Positions 29,095 through 38,374 are shown, counted from the first letter of the stretch. The stretch is 64,000 bases of DNA from Candidatus Bathyarchaeota archaeon (GCA_005888735.1 VBBN01000028.1:62001-126000); one strand, 5' to 3'. Notes: a model not told the origin generated them from the letters alone. Made by a program: numbers and translations.

Positions 29095-29529
29095 CTAGTT
29101 TGAGATTGCGGAGAGTTTGTTGGCGATACTCTTAATCTTCTCCTTGTATGGCGCTATCCTGGACTTGTCTGACTTGCTCAGTTCCTCCAAGTACGAAGCG
29201 AGGCCGCTGATTTCGCTCAGCATCTCCTCGATGCCACGGGCGCGTCTTCCGACGAATGGCCCGAAAGGAAACTCTCCCTCTTGCCTTCCCTTCTCGGTAA
29301 GCTCGTATCTTCCATCTTCTCTCTTTCTGAGGACGCCGTCTTCCCTTAGCTCCTCCAGGAGTGGGTAGATTGAGCCTGGTGATGGACGCCACCATCCCTG
29401 ACTCATGGCTTCTATCTGGTCCATGATCTCGCTTCCGTTCATGGGATTGCGTGAAACCATTGTGACAACCATTGTTCTAAGTCCCCGTCTACGGTGGTGC
29501 TTCCATCCGCCGAATCCTCCAAACCACAT
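29095..29529 (-). CDS. PadR-family regulator of the ABC exporter operon
   Basis: I start at ATG 29529 (MWFGGFGGWKHHRRRG), not at the tracked 29631: the palindrome and TATA-like sequence sit just before it. About 144 aa: Gly/His-rich lead, then PadR winged helix (GLRTMVVTMVSRNPMNGSEIMDQIE, SPGSIYPLLEELREDGVLRK, YELTEKG) and a helical C-terminal dimerisation part. It heads the operon padR-ATPase-permease, a common arrangement for efflux pumps induced by their substrates. Confidence 0.85.
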   Translation of the reverse strand: MWFGGFGGWKHHRRRGLRTMVVTMVSRNPMNGSEIMDQIEAMSQGWWRPSPGSIYPLLEELREDGVLRKREDGRYELTEKGRQEGEFPFGPFVGRRARGIEEMLSEISGLASYLEELSKSDKSRIAPYKEKIKSIANKLSAISN

Positions 29530-29544
29530 CTCTTTATCGAATAT

Positions 29545-29554
29545 CCGATATCGG
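29545..29554 (-). promoter_or_regulatory. PadR operator candidate
   Basis: CCGATATCGG, a perfect 10-bp palindrome within TATCCGATATCGGAATA, 16 bp before the preferred padR start. It overlaps the expected promoter, fitting autorepression of the exporter operon. Confidence 0.5.
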
Positions 29555-29659
29555 AATACCGACATATAACGTTCACCGCCCAAAGCCACCCCTGTCCTTT
29601 TACTCGTTCGCGACGGAGTAGACCTCAACAAACAGAACCTCCGACAAAGAACAAGCTAA

Positions 29660-30196
29660 TTGCACAGCGTCATTGATTATGAAATGGGTTCCTTGACAGT
29701 ACAAATTGACGACGCGGGCGTCGGGGATCTCCTTTTCGGAGTCGTCGTAGGGGTGCACAGAAAAGAGACAGGAGAGTTTCACTACGAGGTCATTCCAGTT
29801 TCATACTTTCAAACACCTCAGTTCTCCAAGAAACTCTACCTAGACAAGGCGACGGAGATCACTCTAGACCTTCTTCACAAGATGAAGCTAGAGGATGTGG
29901 AAGATGTCGAGATCTGTAGCAGTTTTCTATTCGACAAGACCAGGCCCCTGCTTGAAGAGAGACTCGGAAAGGAACGAGTCCGAACCAGAGCTATCACGGG
30001 GGACGCTCAGGACAATGTCGAAACGGCCTATCTGGACGAAATTAGAAACCTCGGCTACGAACCTATCCAGGAAAGGGACGAGAAGAGAGCGAGGAGCTTC
30101 TTTCACATGTTGAACTGGGTTAAGAAAAACCCCGACCGGCTCAAATACGCAAAAACCGGATGGCCGCGACTCAGAAGGTACATTCGCCTCCGTTGA
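29660..30196 (+). CDS. Conserved archaeal protein, RNase H-like fold suspected
   Basis: 178 aa. It opens VQIDDAGVGDLLFGVVVGVHRKETGEFHYEVIPVSYFQ: a strand with two aspartates followed by another strand, as in RNase H-like nucleases, then a helix with KATEITLDLLHKM and a strand EICSSFLFD. The C-terminus is basic (KRARSFFHMLNWVKKNPDRLKYAKTGWPRLRRYIRLR). I recall similar small proteins from archaea but no proven function. Divergent from the padR operon, sharing its upstream region. Confidence 0.6.
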   Translation: MHSVIDYEMGSLTVQIDDAGVGDLLFGVVVGVHRKETGEFHYEVIPVSYFQTPQFSKKLYLDKATEITLDLLHKMKLEDVEDVEICSSFLFDKTRPLLEERLGKERVRTRAITGDAQDNVETAYLDEIRNLGYEPIQERDEKRARSFFHMLNWVKKNPDRLKYAKTGWPRLRRYIRLR

Positions 30197-30274
30197 TTCA
30201 TAACTCGATTGGCGAGGCCGACCTCACCCCTCGCACCGCTCATGAGCGTGCCTAGCGCTACTAGGTAGTCATGT

Positions 30275-31177
30275 TTGAATCCGGACACGAAGGATGGCCG
30301 AGTAACTGTTCGGCCAGCGGAGGCTAGGGACAAGAGAGTCGTGCTGGATTTCTGCAGGAACACCTGGCGTGGGGGTGACTACATACCAGAAGTCTGGGAC
30401 GAATGGATGAGTGGTCCGAAGGGATCGCTGCTAGTAGCTACCATTCGAGGAATTCCTATCGGGCTTGGCCACTGCTACTTCCAGACAAAGGACGTTCTCT
30501 GGCTGGAAGGGTTGAGGGTTGACCTTGCCTATCGACGACGGGGCATCGCAGGGAGACTCAATCGCGCCCTAACAAAGCATGGTAGGGCGAGAGGAGCTGT
30601 GCTATCGCGTCTCTGCACTAGTATACAGAACATCGCATCTCAGCGCCACGCGGAAAAGGTTGGATTCAGGATTCTTCAGCGGTTCGACAGGTTTGACTCT
30701 TCTCAGCCTCTCACACGAAAACCGGCAGGTGTATACCAAATTCGCAAGTATCGCACAGGTCTTTGGAGGCAAATACAGCGCTGGCCGGAGTTCTCGGAGT
30801 TTCGAGGGCTCTATTCGGACGGTTGGACATGGTATCCTATCACTCCTCGCGGCCTTCGAAACGCCGCAGAATACTCAAGGGTCCTCGTCACGAACTCGGA
30901 TGGCGAAATTAGCTCTCTGGCAATCATTTCAACGGACAAAGGTCGGCTCACAATCGGGTTCTTCGCAGGAAAAAGGACGCAAGCAGAACAGAAAGCCCGC
31001 TACTCGAGATACAGGCTCGCGAAGGGTGGATTCCAAAGGGTTAGAGCTCTCATCCCGCATGGGTCCTCACTGACCGAGGCTTTCAAAGCTGCAGGCTTCA
31101 AGCCGACAAATTCCATCTTGGTTTATCAGAAGATACTGAGACCGAGCCGGGAAAAGAATAAGGACGGAAGAACATGA
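30275..31177 (+). CDS. GNAT-family N-acetyltransferase
   Basis: 300 aa from TTG. The N-terminal half is GNAT: VTVRPAEARDKRVVLDFCRNTW, GIPIGLGHCYFQ, then the acetyl-CoA loop LRVDLAYRRRGIAGRLNRAL and ASQRHAEKVGFRI. The second half (about 160-300) is a further domain, perhaps a degenerate second GNAT fold (LIPHGSSLTEAFKAAGFKPTNSILVYQK). Substrate unknown. Its stop overlaps the start of the next gene by 4 bp. Confidence 0.8.
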   Translation: MNPDTKDGRVTVRPAEARDKRVVLDFCRNTWRGGDYIPEVWDEWMSGPKGSLLVATIRGIPIGLGHCYFQTKDVLWLEGLRVDLAYRRRGIAGRLNRALTKHGRARGAVLSRLCTSIQNIASQRHAEKVGFRILQRFDRFDSSQPLTRKPAGVYQIRKYRTGLWRQIQRWPEFSEFRGLYSDGWTWYPITPRGLRNAAEYSRVLVTNSDGEISSLAIISTDKGRLTIGFFAGKRTQAEQKARYSRYRLAKGGFQRVRALIPHGSSLTEAFKAAGFKPTNSILVYQKILRPSREKNKDGRT

Positions 31178-31506
31178 AGCGGCGACTAGTCTTGGGCATA
31201 ATGGATACCGTGACTGGGGAGATGCTTCTCCTGCCTGGTGTCGAGAAGGCTGACCAGGGGTCAGATGATTTTGAGCTCCGGGTCGCAGGCAAACCCTTCG
31301 CCCACGTTCACAGCTCAGACAGAATTGATGTTCGGCTTCCGCAAGATGTCAAAGAATCCCTGATAATACAGGGAGTTGTAGCAAGGTCCCCCGAGATGCA
31401 CGACCGCGAAGGGTGGGCCGTGATGAGACTCAACCCGTTGTCTACTCTAGCAATGACTCTGAGGGTACTCCAGGCCGCGTACAAGTACACGTCAAGTATG
31501 ATCTAA
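31174..31506 (+). CDS. DUF5519/luciferase-domain-like small protein
   Basis: 110 aa, coupled by ATGA overlap to the GNAT gene. FAHVHSSDRIDVRLPQDVKESLIIQGVV followed by HDREGWAVMRL resembles the small luciferase-like DUF5519 domain found in many prokaryotes, whose biochemical role is not known. The tail LSTLAMTLRVLQAAYKYTSS is helical. Confidence 0.6.
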   Translation: MKRRLVLGIMDTVTGEMLLLPGVEKADQGSDDFELRVAGKPFAHVHSSDRIDVRLPQDVKESLIIQGVVARSPEMHDREGWAVMRLNPLSTLAMTLRVLQAAYKYTSSMI

Positions 31507-31558
31507 CCATTCCACTTCTTTTCCAATTCTTAATAGGCTACGCCGTCAGAACTTACGC

Positions 31559-32986
31559 ATGGACCTGGATCGGCGTAAGGTCTTCGCCTACATAGACCAG
31601 CACATCCCGGAACATACTTCCAAACTACAAGAGTTGGTCCGCCAGCCCTCCATCTCTCCCGAGAACAAGGGTGTCAGGGAGTGCGCCGGTCTCCTTCTAC
31701 GCTACTACAAGGAATTAGGGTGCGTGAGCAGTCTCGTCGAGACTTCTGGCAACCCTGTTGTGTTCGGAAAGTATGACGCTGGGGCTGACCGGACAATCGT
31801 AGTCTACCTGATGTACGACACAATGCCGGTGGACGAGCCCGGCTGGACCGTTGACCCTCTAGCCGGGTCAATCAGGGAAATGGCTCCGTTCGGGCGTTGC
31901 CTCGTCGCAAGGGGGGCGTACAATACGAAAGGGGAACTGCGGGCTTTTCTTAACGCGTGCGAATCCATCAGGGCGACCGGACAGGAACTGCCGGTGAACC
32001 TGTTGCTTGTCGCCGAGGGCGAGGAGGAACTTGGCAGCCGGCACCTTCCCGAATTCTTCGCTAAAAAGCAAAAAGACTTGGCGGAGGCTGACGCTGTGTT
32101 CTTCCCATTCTGCGGCCAAGACCGAAACGGCAAAGTCCTGCTCTTTCTCGGCGTCAAGGGCATTGTCTTCTTCGAGCTGGAGCTTGACGGCGCTAGCTGG
32201 GGGAGAGGTCCAAGGGAGTTCGGGGTTCATGGGAGCAACAAGGCATGGGTCGACAGTCCAGCCTGGAGAATGGTCCAAGCCCTTGCAACGATGACCAGCC
32301 CCGACGGCAACAGAGTTCTGGTCAAAGACTTCTACAAGAACGCAAAAGTCCCGACCGACGAAGACAGGGAACTCCTTCAAAGGCTTGAGAAGACATTCGA
32401 CGAATCACCGCAGAAGACTGAGATGCGCGTCGACCGATTCATCGGGGACGCGAAAGGAATCGACGCTTTCAAGAAGTACTTGTTCGACCCAACATTGAAC
32501 ATTGACGGACTCTGGAGCGGCTATACCGGACCAGAAACCAAAACACTGCTACCCCACAAAATGACCGTCAAGATGGACGTACGCCTCGTACCCAACATGA
32601 CAACCGCTGAGATCATACCAATGGTCCGGCGACATCTCGACGAACATGGATTCAAGGAGGTGAAAGTAAACCTGCTTGAAGCGGGCTACAGCTGGGCCCG
32701 GACGAGCTACAAGGAACCGGCGGTGAAAGCAGTCGTGAAGAGCTACACGGAGATGGGAAAAGAGCCGGAGATTTGGCCAACCTTGGCTGGCAGTGCGCCG
32801 TTCACCATGTTCAGCCAGGAACCTCTCAAGCTTCCCGTCATACCGGGAGGATTAGGACACGGTGCCCTGCCTCACTCACCTAACGAGTACATTGTCTTGG
32901 ACGAGGGAGGACCCACAGCTGGGCTAGCAACGATGGAGAAGTCCTACGTTGCTATACTGGATAATTTCGGCAAAATGCGTCCCTGA
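31559..32986 (+). CDS. M20-family peptidase/deacylase with altered metal ligands
   Basis: 475 aa with the M20 layout: lid-flanked catalytic core, VAEGEEELGSRHLPEF containing the general-base Glu, and a final GGLGHGALPHSPNEYI His ligand. Two usual ligand motifs are changed: the HxD motif of the first metal site reads LMYDTMPVDE (His replaced by Met), and the RGxxDxKG motif reads ARGAYNTKGE (bridging Asp replaced by Asn). It may bind one metal or a different one. Expected to hydrolyse a peptide or amide in the cytosol. Confidence 0.8.
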   Translation: MDLDRRKVFAYIDQHIPEHTSKLQELVRQPSISPENKGVRECAGLLLRYYKELGCVSSLVETSGNPVVFGKYDAGADRTIVVYLMYDTMPVDEPGWTVDPLAGSIREMAPFGRCLVARGAYNTKGELRAFLNACESIRATGQELPVNLLLVAEGEEELGSRHLPEFFAKKQKDLAEADAVFFPFCGQDRNGKVLLFLGVKGIVFFELELDGASWGRGPREFGVHGSNKAWVDSPAWRMVQALATMTSPDGNRVLVKDFYKNAKVPTDEDRELLQRLEKTFDESPQKTEMRVDRFIGDAKGIDAFKKYLFDPTLNIDGLWSGYTGPETKTLLPHKMTVKMDVRLVPNMTTAEIIPMVRRHLDEHGFKEVKVNLLEAGYSWARTSYKEPAVKAVVKSYTEMGKEPEIWPTLAGSAPFTMFSQEPLKLPVIPGGLGHGALPHSPNEYIVLDEGGPTAGLATMEKSYVAILDNFGKMRP

Positions 32987-33275
32987 AGACGATACCCTTG
33001 CTCGTCCAATCACGTGGCCACTCGAAAAATTCAGCGGGTGTGCGGTCTCACCCTGCTGGGTCTTCTAGAGCCAAGTGTCCGACGGGTCCGCTGCCTCCTC
33101 CTCTGTCGCCTCTGAACGTGCCGTTGACTCCCGTGGTGCAGCATGAGACCCGCGGGATGCGTGATCGGGGGCTATTTGTACCTTGATATTCGAGGGGTCT
33201 TTCAGACCTAGCTTATTGTTCGGAATATTGTCGGTAACCTTCTTAGCCTGACGGATTGCACGTGAGCCCCGAACA

Positions 33276-33662
33276 ATGGAACCCTCTACGGACGAAGAGC
33301 AGGAGGAGATTGACGTCATCTGGGACGAGGCGGGCACAGCCAGGTATCGAATACTCAAGGATCATCGACTCGTCGACTTTGACGGCCACCAGATTGCCTG
33401 GTTGGACGAGCAGGGGTATGTGTTCGACTATAAGGGACATCACAAAGCATTCTATGAGAACGGAATCCTACGGGATCAGGCTGGAGCGGTTGTAGGTCTT
33501 GGACAAGACCCGGCCGGCCCTCATCCCGTCCTCCCCAACAAGGGACTGATTCCGAAGGGCACAAAGCCTGAGAAGGAGCCCGATAGGCCGAAGGTGAAGA
33601 AGACTCCTGAGAAGCCTCAACCTTCGCTCCTCTGGTCGCAGAAGACACTGGAAGAGCTCTAG
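33276..33662 (+). CDS. Hypothetical protein with repeated beta motifs
   Basis: 128 aa. After an acidic start, short repeated strands appear: YRILKDHRLVDFDGHQIAWLDEQGYVFDYKGHHKAFYENGILRDQAG, a pattern of xxDxxGxxIxWx units seen in small beta-repeat proteins of unknown function. The last 45 residues are Pro/Lys-rich and disordered. The gap 32987-33275 shows nothing else. Confidence 0.55.
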   Translation: MEPSTDEEQEEIDVIWDEAGTARYRILKDHRLVDFDGHQIAWLDEQGYVFDYKGHHKAFYENGILRDQAGAVVGLGQDPAGPHPVLPNKGLIPKGTKPEKEPDRPKVKKTPEKPQPSLLWSQKTLEEL

Positions 33663-33768
33663 ACAGCTTTCAATCTGCGGGGACAGTGCCCGGAGATACT
33701 TCAGCAAGTCTCGCCCAGCGCTCTCCTAGTCGACTTCCCGGATTAGCGCTCAGTAGGCGAACTGGTCC

Positions 33769-35049
33769 TTGCTGAACTATTTTTCCATCGGGATCTTCGC
33801 CATAGTTTACCTGCTGATTATTTTCCGTAACTTCCGACGATTCCGGCTCCCAGTCTGGACAATCATGATGGCTGGAGCGGTATCCATGATTTTCTTCAAC
33901 GCGATTCCCCTTAACGCCGCGTACTCGGCGGTCAACCTAGACGTGATCTTCTTTCTACTTGGAATGTTCACAGTCGTAGCTGCGATGGACATCTCGGGCC
34001 TCCTCGAGTTTCTCACCCTACGAATGCTAGTGTTCGCCCGGTCCCCACAGAGAGCTTTCGCAATCATCTTCTTCGGCATGAGTGCCTTGTCTGCATTCCT
34101 TGTCAACGACACTCTAGCGCTCATGGCGACTCCGATTATGATTGGGGTGGCGAAACAGATGCGGATGCGTCCAAGCGTCCTACTGATCACGCTCGCTATG
34201 GGCGTCACTGTGGGCAGCACGTTGATGCCTATCGGAAATCCACAGAACCTGCTGGTCGCGATATCAAGCGGCATACCGAATCCACTCTTCAATTTCCTGC
34301 ACTTCCTGCTTCTTCCAACAGTTCTCTGTCTAGCGACGACATACGCCATTCTGCGGACGTATTACCGAAAGGAACTGAAGGGTTCCTCACTTGAGGGGTT
34401 CCAGGCGGCTCCGAAGCGAGCGGTCAAGGATGCAAAATTGGCCAAGTTGTCAGGATGGGTTGCTGTTCTCGTTGTGACAGGGTTCTTTGCGGTTGGAGCG
34501 GCCGAGCTTTTCGGGGTTTCGGGAAATTTCAACTTGGGAACTGTCGCCCTCGCGGCAGCGGTGGTATTGTTCGTCGTGAGCGAGAAGAGGCGTGAGATAC
34601 TAGGGAAGGTCGACTGGGGGATTATCATGTTCTTCATTTCTCTCTTCATAGTGATGGAAGCTTTCTGGAGGTCGAACGCTCTTCAGGAATTGCTTGTCTA
34701 CGTTCCTGCGTTGAATCCGTCGGACCAGAACGCTTCCCTAGGACCCATACTGATCACCAGTCTTCTCTTCAGCCAGTTGCTGAGCAACGTGCCATTCGTG
34801 GCTGTGTACATCAAGGTACTGCAAGCAGCTGGGTTCACCGGTGTCAGCGTCAAAGCATGGGTGGCCCTTGCGGGCGCAAGCACGCTTGCGGGCGGGCTGA
34901 CGTTGCTAGGAGCAGCGAGCAACGTGATTGTTCTTGAACAGGCAGAGTCTAGAGGAGCCGAGTTCAGCTTTGTCGAGTTCGCCAAAATAGGGCTTATCGT
35001 CACTATTCCGAATTTTCTAATTCTCTTTGCCCTTCTCTGGATTCTCTGA
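33769..35049 (+). CDS. ArsB/NhaD-type anion permease
   Basis: 426 aa, 11-12 membrane helices, ion transporter superfamily: LDVIFFLLGMFTVVAAMDISGLLEFL, the first re-entrant motif SAFLVNDTLALMATPI and its second-half match LLSNVPFVAVYIKVLQ, and STLAGGLTLLGAASNVIVLEQAE. In this family the two NDT/NVP hairpins form the substrate site. Arsenite, dicarboxylate or Na+ could be the substrate; no arsR or arsC is nearby, so I leave it unnamed. Confidence 0.8.
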   Translation: MLNYFSIGIFAIVYLLIIFRNFRRFRLPVWTIMMAGAVSMIFFNAIPLNAAYSAVNLDVIFFLLGMFTVVAAMDISGLLEFLTLRMLVFARSPQRAFAIIFFGMSALSAFLVNDTLALMATPIMIGVAKQMRMRPSVLLITLAMGVTVGSTLMPIGNPQNLLVAISSGIPNPLFNFLHFLLLPTVLCLATTYAILRTYYRKELKGSSLEGFQAAPKRAVKDAKLAKLSGWVAVLVVTGFFAVGAAELFGVSGNFNLGTVALAAAVVLFVVSEKRREILGKVDWGIIMFFISLFIVMEAFWRSNALQELLVYVPALNPSDQNASLGPILITSLLFSQLLSNVPFVAVYIKVLQAAGFTGVSVKAWVALAGASTLAGGLTLLGAASNVIVLEQAESRGAEFSFVEFAKIGLIVTIPNFLILFALLWIL

Positions 35050-35107
35050 GCAGTCGGACTTGTGAGACAACTATCGAGGATCTCTACATTGCTCTTCGAG
35101 AGAGGGG

Positions 35108-36401
35108 CTAGCGGCTGGGTTCTGTTAACTCTTGGTTGGTTGAGTTAGCTTCGGAGCATCGACTCCAGGGACTACCGTAGGCGTCGGGTTCCCCTTCACT
35201 GCTTCAACTGCTCCGCCTTGCGGCCCCTCATGGGCCCGTGAACGGTCGAACCTCACCCGTCCCCGCCGGGCCAGGTTAACCGCTGCTATCCTGTCCCGGT
35301 CCATTACTGCTCGACACTTGTTACACCAGAGCTTGCGGGTCAGTCTCTTGTCCGATTAGAGTTTCTCCCCGCATCTCGGACAAGTCATGCTGGAACCTCT
35401 GGTCTCACGCCTAGATAGACGGATGACTGAAAGACCAGTCCACCGCGCCTTATACTCTATCTGCCGTTGGGCTTCACTGAAGCTCCACGCGTTCATCCTA
35501 CCCCGATACTTTCTACCCTGACCATTCCCCTTACGGTGGAGAGCACGTATGCCCCTGATATCTTCCAATACCATTGCCTGTCTCCGCCTGGACCGCCACT
35601 GCCACAATGGTCTTCGTGGTGGCGTGGAGTAGATGACCGGTCCTAGCGGTTCTACGCATTCCATACTTCGAGGCTATACCCGTTCTTATCCTAGAATCGT
35701 CTCGTTTGAAAGATGCGACTATGCGTGTTGTAGTACTGGCTATGCGCACAGTCCTCGAGAGGTCGTAGTGACGTGTCTCCTCCTCGTTTCCAACAGTGAG
35801 ATTACGAAGATTACGGTCCACTCCGACCGTGGAAGTGCACTCTAACTTGGCAACGTCGAGAGCGATGCAGAGACTCAGCCTGTTCCTGGTGAGGGTGAAG
35901 GAACGGACAGTGACTCCTGGTTGAGAGATGACGTCTAATGTATGCTTGGTCAGGGGTATGCTGAGACGTTTCCCTCTCGCGAATCGGAATCTCCAGTCCT
36001 CCGTTCCTCGTCTTGAAGCCGTAGCATGATACGAGCTGCTGTCTAACAGCATACGGGGTCCTAGAGGGCAAACCTCTCCTTCGAGACTTCTTTCTGGACG
36101 CTAGTATTCCTGCTGCTCTGGATATGGCGCAGAGCTTGTAACAGCTGGGAGAATCATACTGGGCTAATTGGTTGTAGGAGAGGAGTGAGAGTTTTCTCAG
36201 CGAGGACGCGTCGTTGGCTATACCTATCCGTATGGACTCGTTGACCATCCCTCCTGAACACCTCCAGTAATCCTAGCCCTTCCCGTGTTGGAGCATAGTG
36301 TTGCCAAACAGACTTGACAGCTAACAACGCACAACAAGAGCCAAAACCCTCCACATACGTTAGAGAGGCACCCGACGATGAGTCAACAGAACTAGCGGCT
36401 G
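35108..36401. mobile_element. Decayed TnpB-carrying element with terminal repeats
   Basis: CTAGCGGCTG occurs at 35108-35117 and again at 36392-36401, bracketing the TnpB remnant. Just inside, GTTCTGTTAACT (35119-35130) is matched by AGTCAACAGAAC (36381-36392), an inverted repeat with one mismatch in 12. The stop codon of tnpB lies within the left inverted repeat. This gives an element of about 1.27 kb with a target-duplication-like direct repeat. IS200/IS605 elements normally lack both features, so the mobilising family is uncertain. No tnpA is present. Confidence 0.6.
35125..36354 (-). pseudogene. tnpB: TnpB (IS605 OrfB-like RuvC nuclease), multiply disrupted
   Basis: Four minus-strand ORFs in shifting frames reconstruct one TnpB: N-terminal part (36354, 36248), RuvC-I with STVGVDRNLRNLTVG (36052 frame), RuvC-II with VLEDIRGIRALHRKG (35664 frame), zinc finger CPRCGEKL then an in-frame TAA, then KLWCNKCRAV and RuvC-III DRDRIAAVNLARRGRVR, and a Pro-rich tail ending at 35125. 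All three catalytic acidic positions and the four zinc cysteines survive, but three frameshifts and one stop make it non-functional as it stands. Any guide RNA would overlap the 3' end. Confidence 0.85.
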
Positions 36402-36447
36402 TAAGGTTTAGAAATACCCGCTCGCCAACCTTCTCAGTGTCTTAGAA

Positions 36448-36927
36448 ATGCCAAACCAGGGAGAAAAAGCCCCCGCGTTCACACTCTTCGACCATGAAAA
36501 GAAACAGCGCACTCTCAAAGAGATCATAAAGCCGGAGGGAAGCACCCTTCTAGCCTTCTTTCCAGGCGCTTTCACAGGAGTTTGCACTCGAGAAATGTGC
36601 ACTTTCAGGGATAGCATGGCGGAGCTGAACAAGGTGCACGCGCAAGTCGTCGGCATCAGCGTTAACGATCCCTTCACTAACCGGGCGTTTGCCCAGCAGA
36701 ACAGCCTGAACTTCCCACTGCTCAGCGACTATAACCGGGAAGTGGTGCGAAAGTACAATGTCTTCCATGAGAGCTTCTCCGGTCTTCCAGGATACACGGC
36801 CGCGAAACGGAGTGTGTTTATACTTGACCCTGAAGGCGTGGTCACTTACAAGTGGGTCAGTGAAGATCCTACCAAGGAACCGAACTATGAGGAACTGAAG
36901 AGAGAAGCCGCGAAGATAACCGCTTAG
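36448..36927 (+). CDS. Peroxiredoxin (AhpC/TSA family)
   Basis: 159 aa. The peroxidatic cysteine is in FFPGAFTGVCTREMC (about residue 48), followed by GISVNDPFTNRAFA and the C-terminal SVFILDPEGVVTYKWVS. The second cysteine in TREMC could resolve it. It reduces hydrogen peroxide and organic peroxides in the cytosol using thioredoxin-like donors. Convergent with the DUF72 gene. A thioredoxin-fold protein follows at 37728. Confidence 0.88.
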   Translation: MPNQGEKAPAFTLFDHEKKQRTLKEIIKPEGSTLLAFFPGAFTGVCTREMCTFRDSMAELNKVHAQVVGISVNDPFTNRAFAQQNSLNFPLLSDYNREVVRKYNVFHESFSGLPGYTAAKRSVFILDPEGVVTYKWVSEDPTKEPNYEELKREAAKITA

Positions 36928-36942
36928 ACTCCTCAGTCAGAA

Positions 36943-37653
36943 TCATAGCTGCCCGGCGAGTTTCTCGGCTAATAGAGCGTTCTCGCCCTTATCATCATGA
37001 CGTAGGTATACGTACACCTCGTTAGCCGACTTGGCTGTTTCAGCAATTTTCTTCGTCCACTTCGCGACGGTGTCCGTGTCGTACCGGTCCTTTCTCAACC
37101 TAAAGTATGCAATATCACTGGTGACCTTGAACGAGGGAGCCATGTCCTCTGTCTCGGCGATACAAAACCCAGCCTTCTCCTTCTCCAACAATTCATAGGT
37201 GGATTCCTGTAGCCAGGACTCATGGCGGAACTCGAAGACTCTGCTCCCGATGGCTGGGGTCCCGTCTAGAAACTCTTCTAGGAGCTTGAGATCGGCCCTG
37301 GCAAATGGTGGAAGCTGAAACAGGATCGGCCCCCTCCTGGGACCGAGAAGGTCTAGGGTTTTTGACATGCGTTCAGATGCTTCCGGTGAGCCTTCTCCGA
37401 GCTTCAGAATGTGGGTAATCTGCCGCGGGGCCTTGAACGCGAACCGGAAATCCTCGCTGGTCTTCGACGACCATGACTTCACCATCATGGTGCTTGGCGG
37501 AGCGTAGAAAGAGCTGTTGACCTCGACACTGTTCAAGCGTTTGGAATAGAGGGCGAGAAATTCCTCGCTCTTCGAGTTCTCAGGGTAGAATTTGCCTTTC
37601 CAGCCCGGGTAGCTGAACCCGGAGACTCCCACGAAGACCCTCTTCCTTGCCAT
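36943..37653 (-). CDS. DUF72 family protein
   Basis: 236 aa, TIM-barrel-like. The family start VFVGVSGFSYPGWKGKFYPENSKSEEFLALYSKRLNSVEVNSSFY is unmistakable, as are FKAPRQITH, ILFQLPPFA and VYVYLRHDDKGENALLAEKL. DUF72 proteins are widespread and of unknown enzymatic function. Its start overlaps the upstream flank of the divergent thioredoxin-fold gene. Confidence 0.85.
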   Translation of the reverse strand: MARKRVFVGVSGFSYPGWKGKFYPENSKSEEFLALYSKRLNSVEVNSSFYAPPSTMMVKSWSSKTSEDFRFAFKAPRQITHILKLGEGSPEASERMSKTLDLLGPRRGPILFQLPPFARADLKLLEEFLDGTPAIGSRVFEFRHESWLQESTYELLEKEKAGFCIAETEDMAPSFKVTSDIAYFRLRKDRYDTDTVAKWTKKIAETAKSANEVYVYLRHDDKGENALLAEKLAGQL

Positions 37654-37727
37654 CCAGTCATGTCCTCAACCTTTCCCGATTGGCTCAGCGGAAAAGGTTT
37701 CTAAACTCCCTAAACTCGGCGTATGCT

Positions 37728-38282
37728 ATGACCTCTCTTGAAGTAGGCACGGTCGGGCTTCCACTGGGAAGTCAGGCAATAGATTTCAAGCTAATGGGGA
37801 TTGACGGGAAGAACTACAGTCTCTCCAGCTTCGACGACAAAAAGGCCCTAGTGGTGGTCTTCAGTTGCAACCATTGTCCCTACGTTCGAGATTACGAGGA
37901 CAGAATGGTCCTGCTGCAACACGACTACGCTCCGAAAGGGGCTACCCTGATCGCGATTAACAGCAACGACGAGACAAACTATCCAGAGGACAATTTCCCT
38001 AACATGGTCCAACGCGCCAAAGACAAGGGCTTCAACTTTCCCTACCTCAGAGATGAGACCCAAGACACTGCCAAGAAATACGGCGGCATCTGCACGCCAC
38101 ACGTTTTTGCATTCGACCATAAGCGGGTCCTGCAGTACAAAGGCCGAATCGACGACAACCGCAACGCCGCGGCGGTCAAGACTACAGATCTCAAGAACGC
38201 CCTCGACTCTATGCTAGTGGGTAAGACGCCTCCAGTCCAGGAGACGCGCCCGTTCGGCTGCTCGATTAAGTGGAAACAATAA
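37728..38282 (+). CDS. Thioredoxin-fold redoxin
   Basis: I start at ATG 37728 (MTSLEVGTVGLPLGSQAIDF), dropping 27 weak residues. 184 aa: an AhpC/TSA-redoxin fold with the redox site SCNHCPYVRDYEDR (CxxC) and the cis-Pro region GGICTPHVFAFD, and GRIDDNRNAAAVK near the end. Such proteins act as thiol:disulfide or peroxide reductases. It may supply electrons to the peroxiredoxin at 36448, an inference from proximity. Confidence 0.82.
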   Translation: MTSLEVGTVGLPLGSQAIDFKLMGIDGKNYSLSSFDDKKALVVVFSCNHCPYVRDYEDRMVLLQHDYAPKGATLIAINSNDETNYPEDNFPNMVQRAKDKGFNFPYLRDETQDTAKKYGGICTPHVFAFDHKRVLQYKGRIDDNRNAAAVKTTDLKNALDSMLVGKTPPVQETRPFGCSIKWKQ

Positions 38283-38374
38283 CCCATCTGCAATCTCTAG
38301 TACTCTACCTTTCACTAGGGCATCTGGCTGGGCTTTAATAGGACCAGCTGGGTCTAGGAAGACGAGACGCTCGT

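Noticed and set aside
35356-36354. TnpB as an active gene with a guide RNA
   Set aside because: Three frameshifts and a TAA separate its parts, too many for a single sequencing error.
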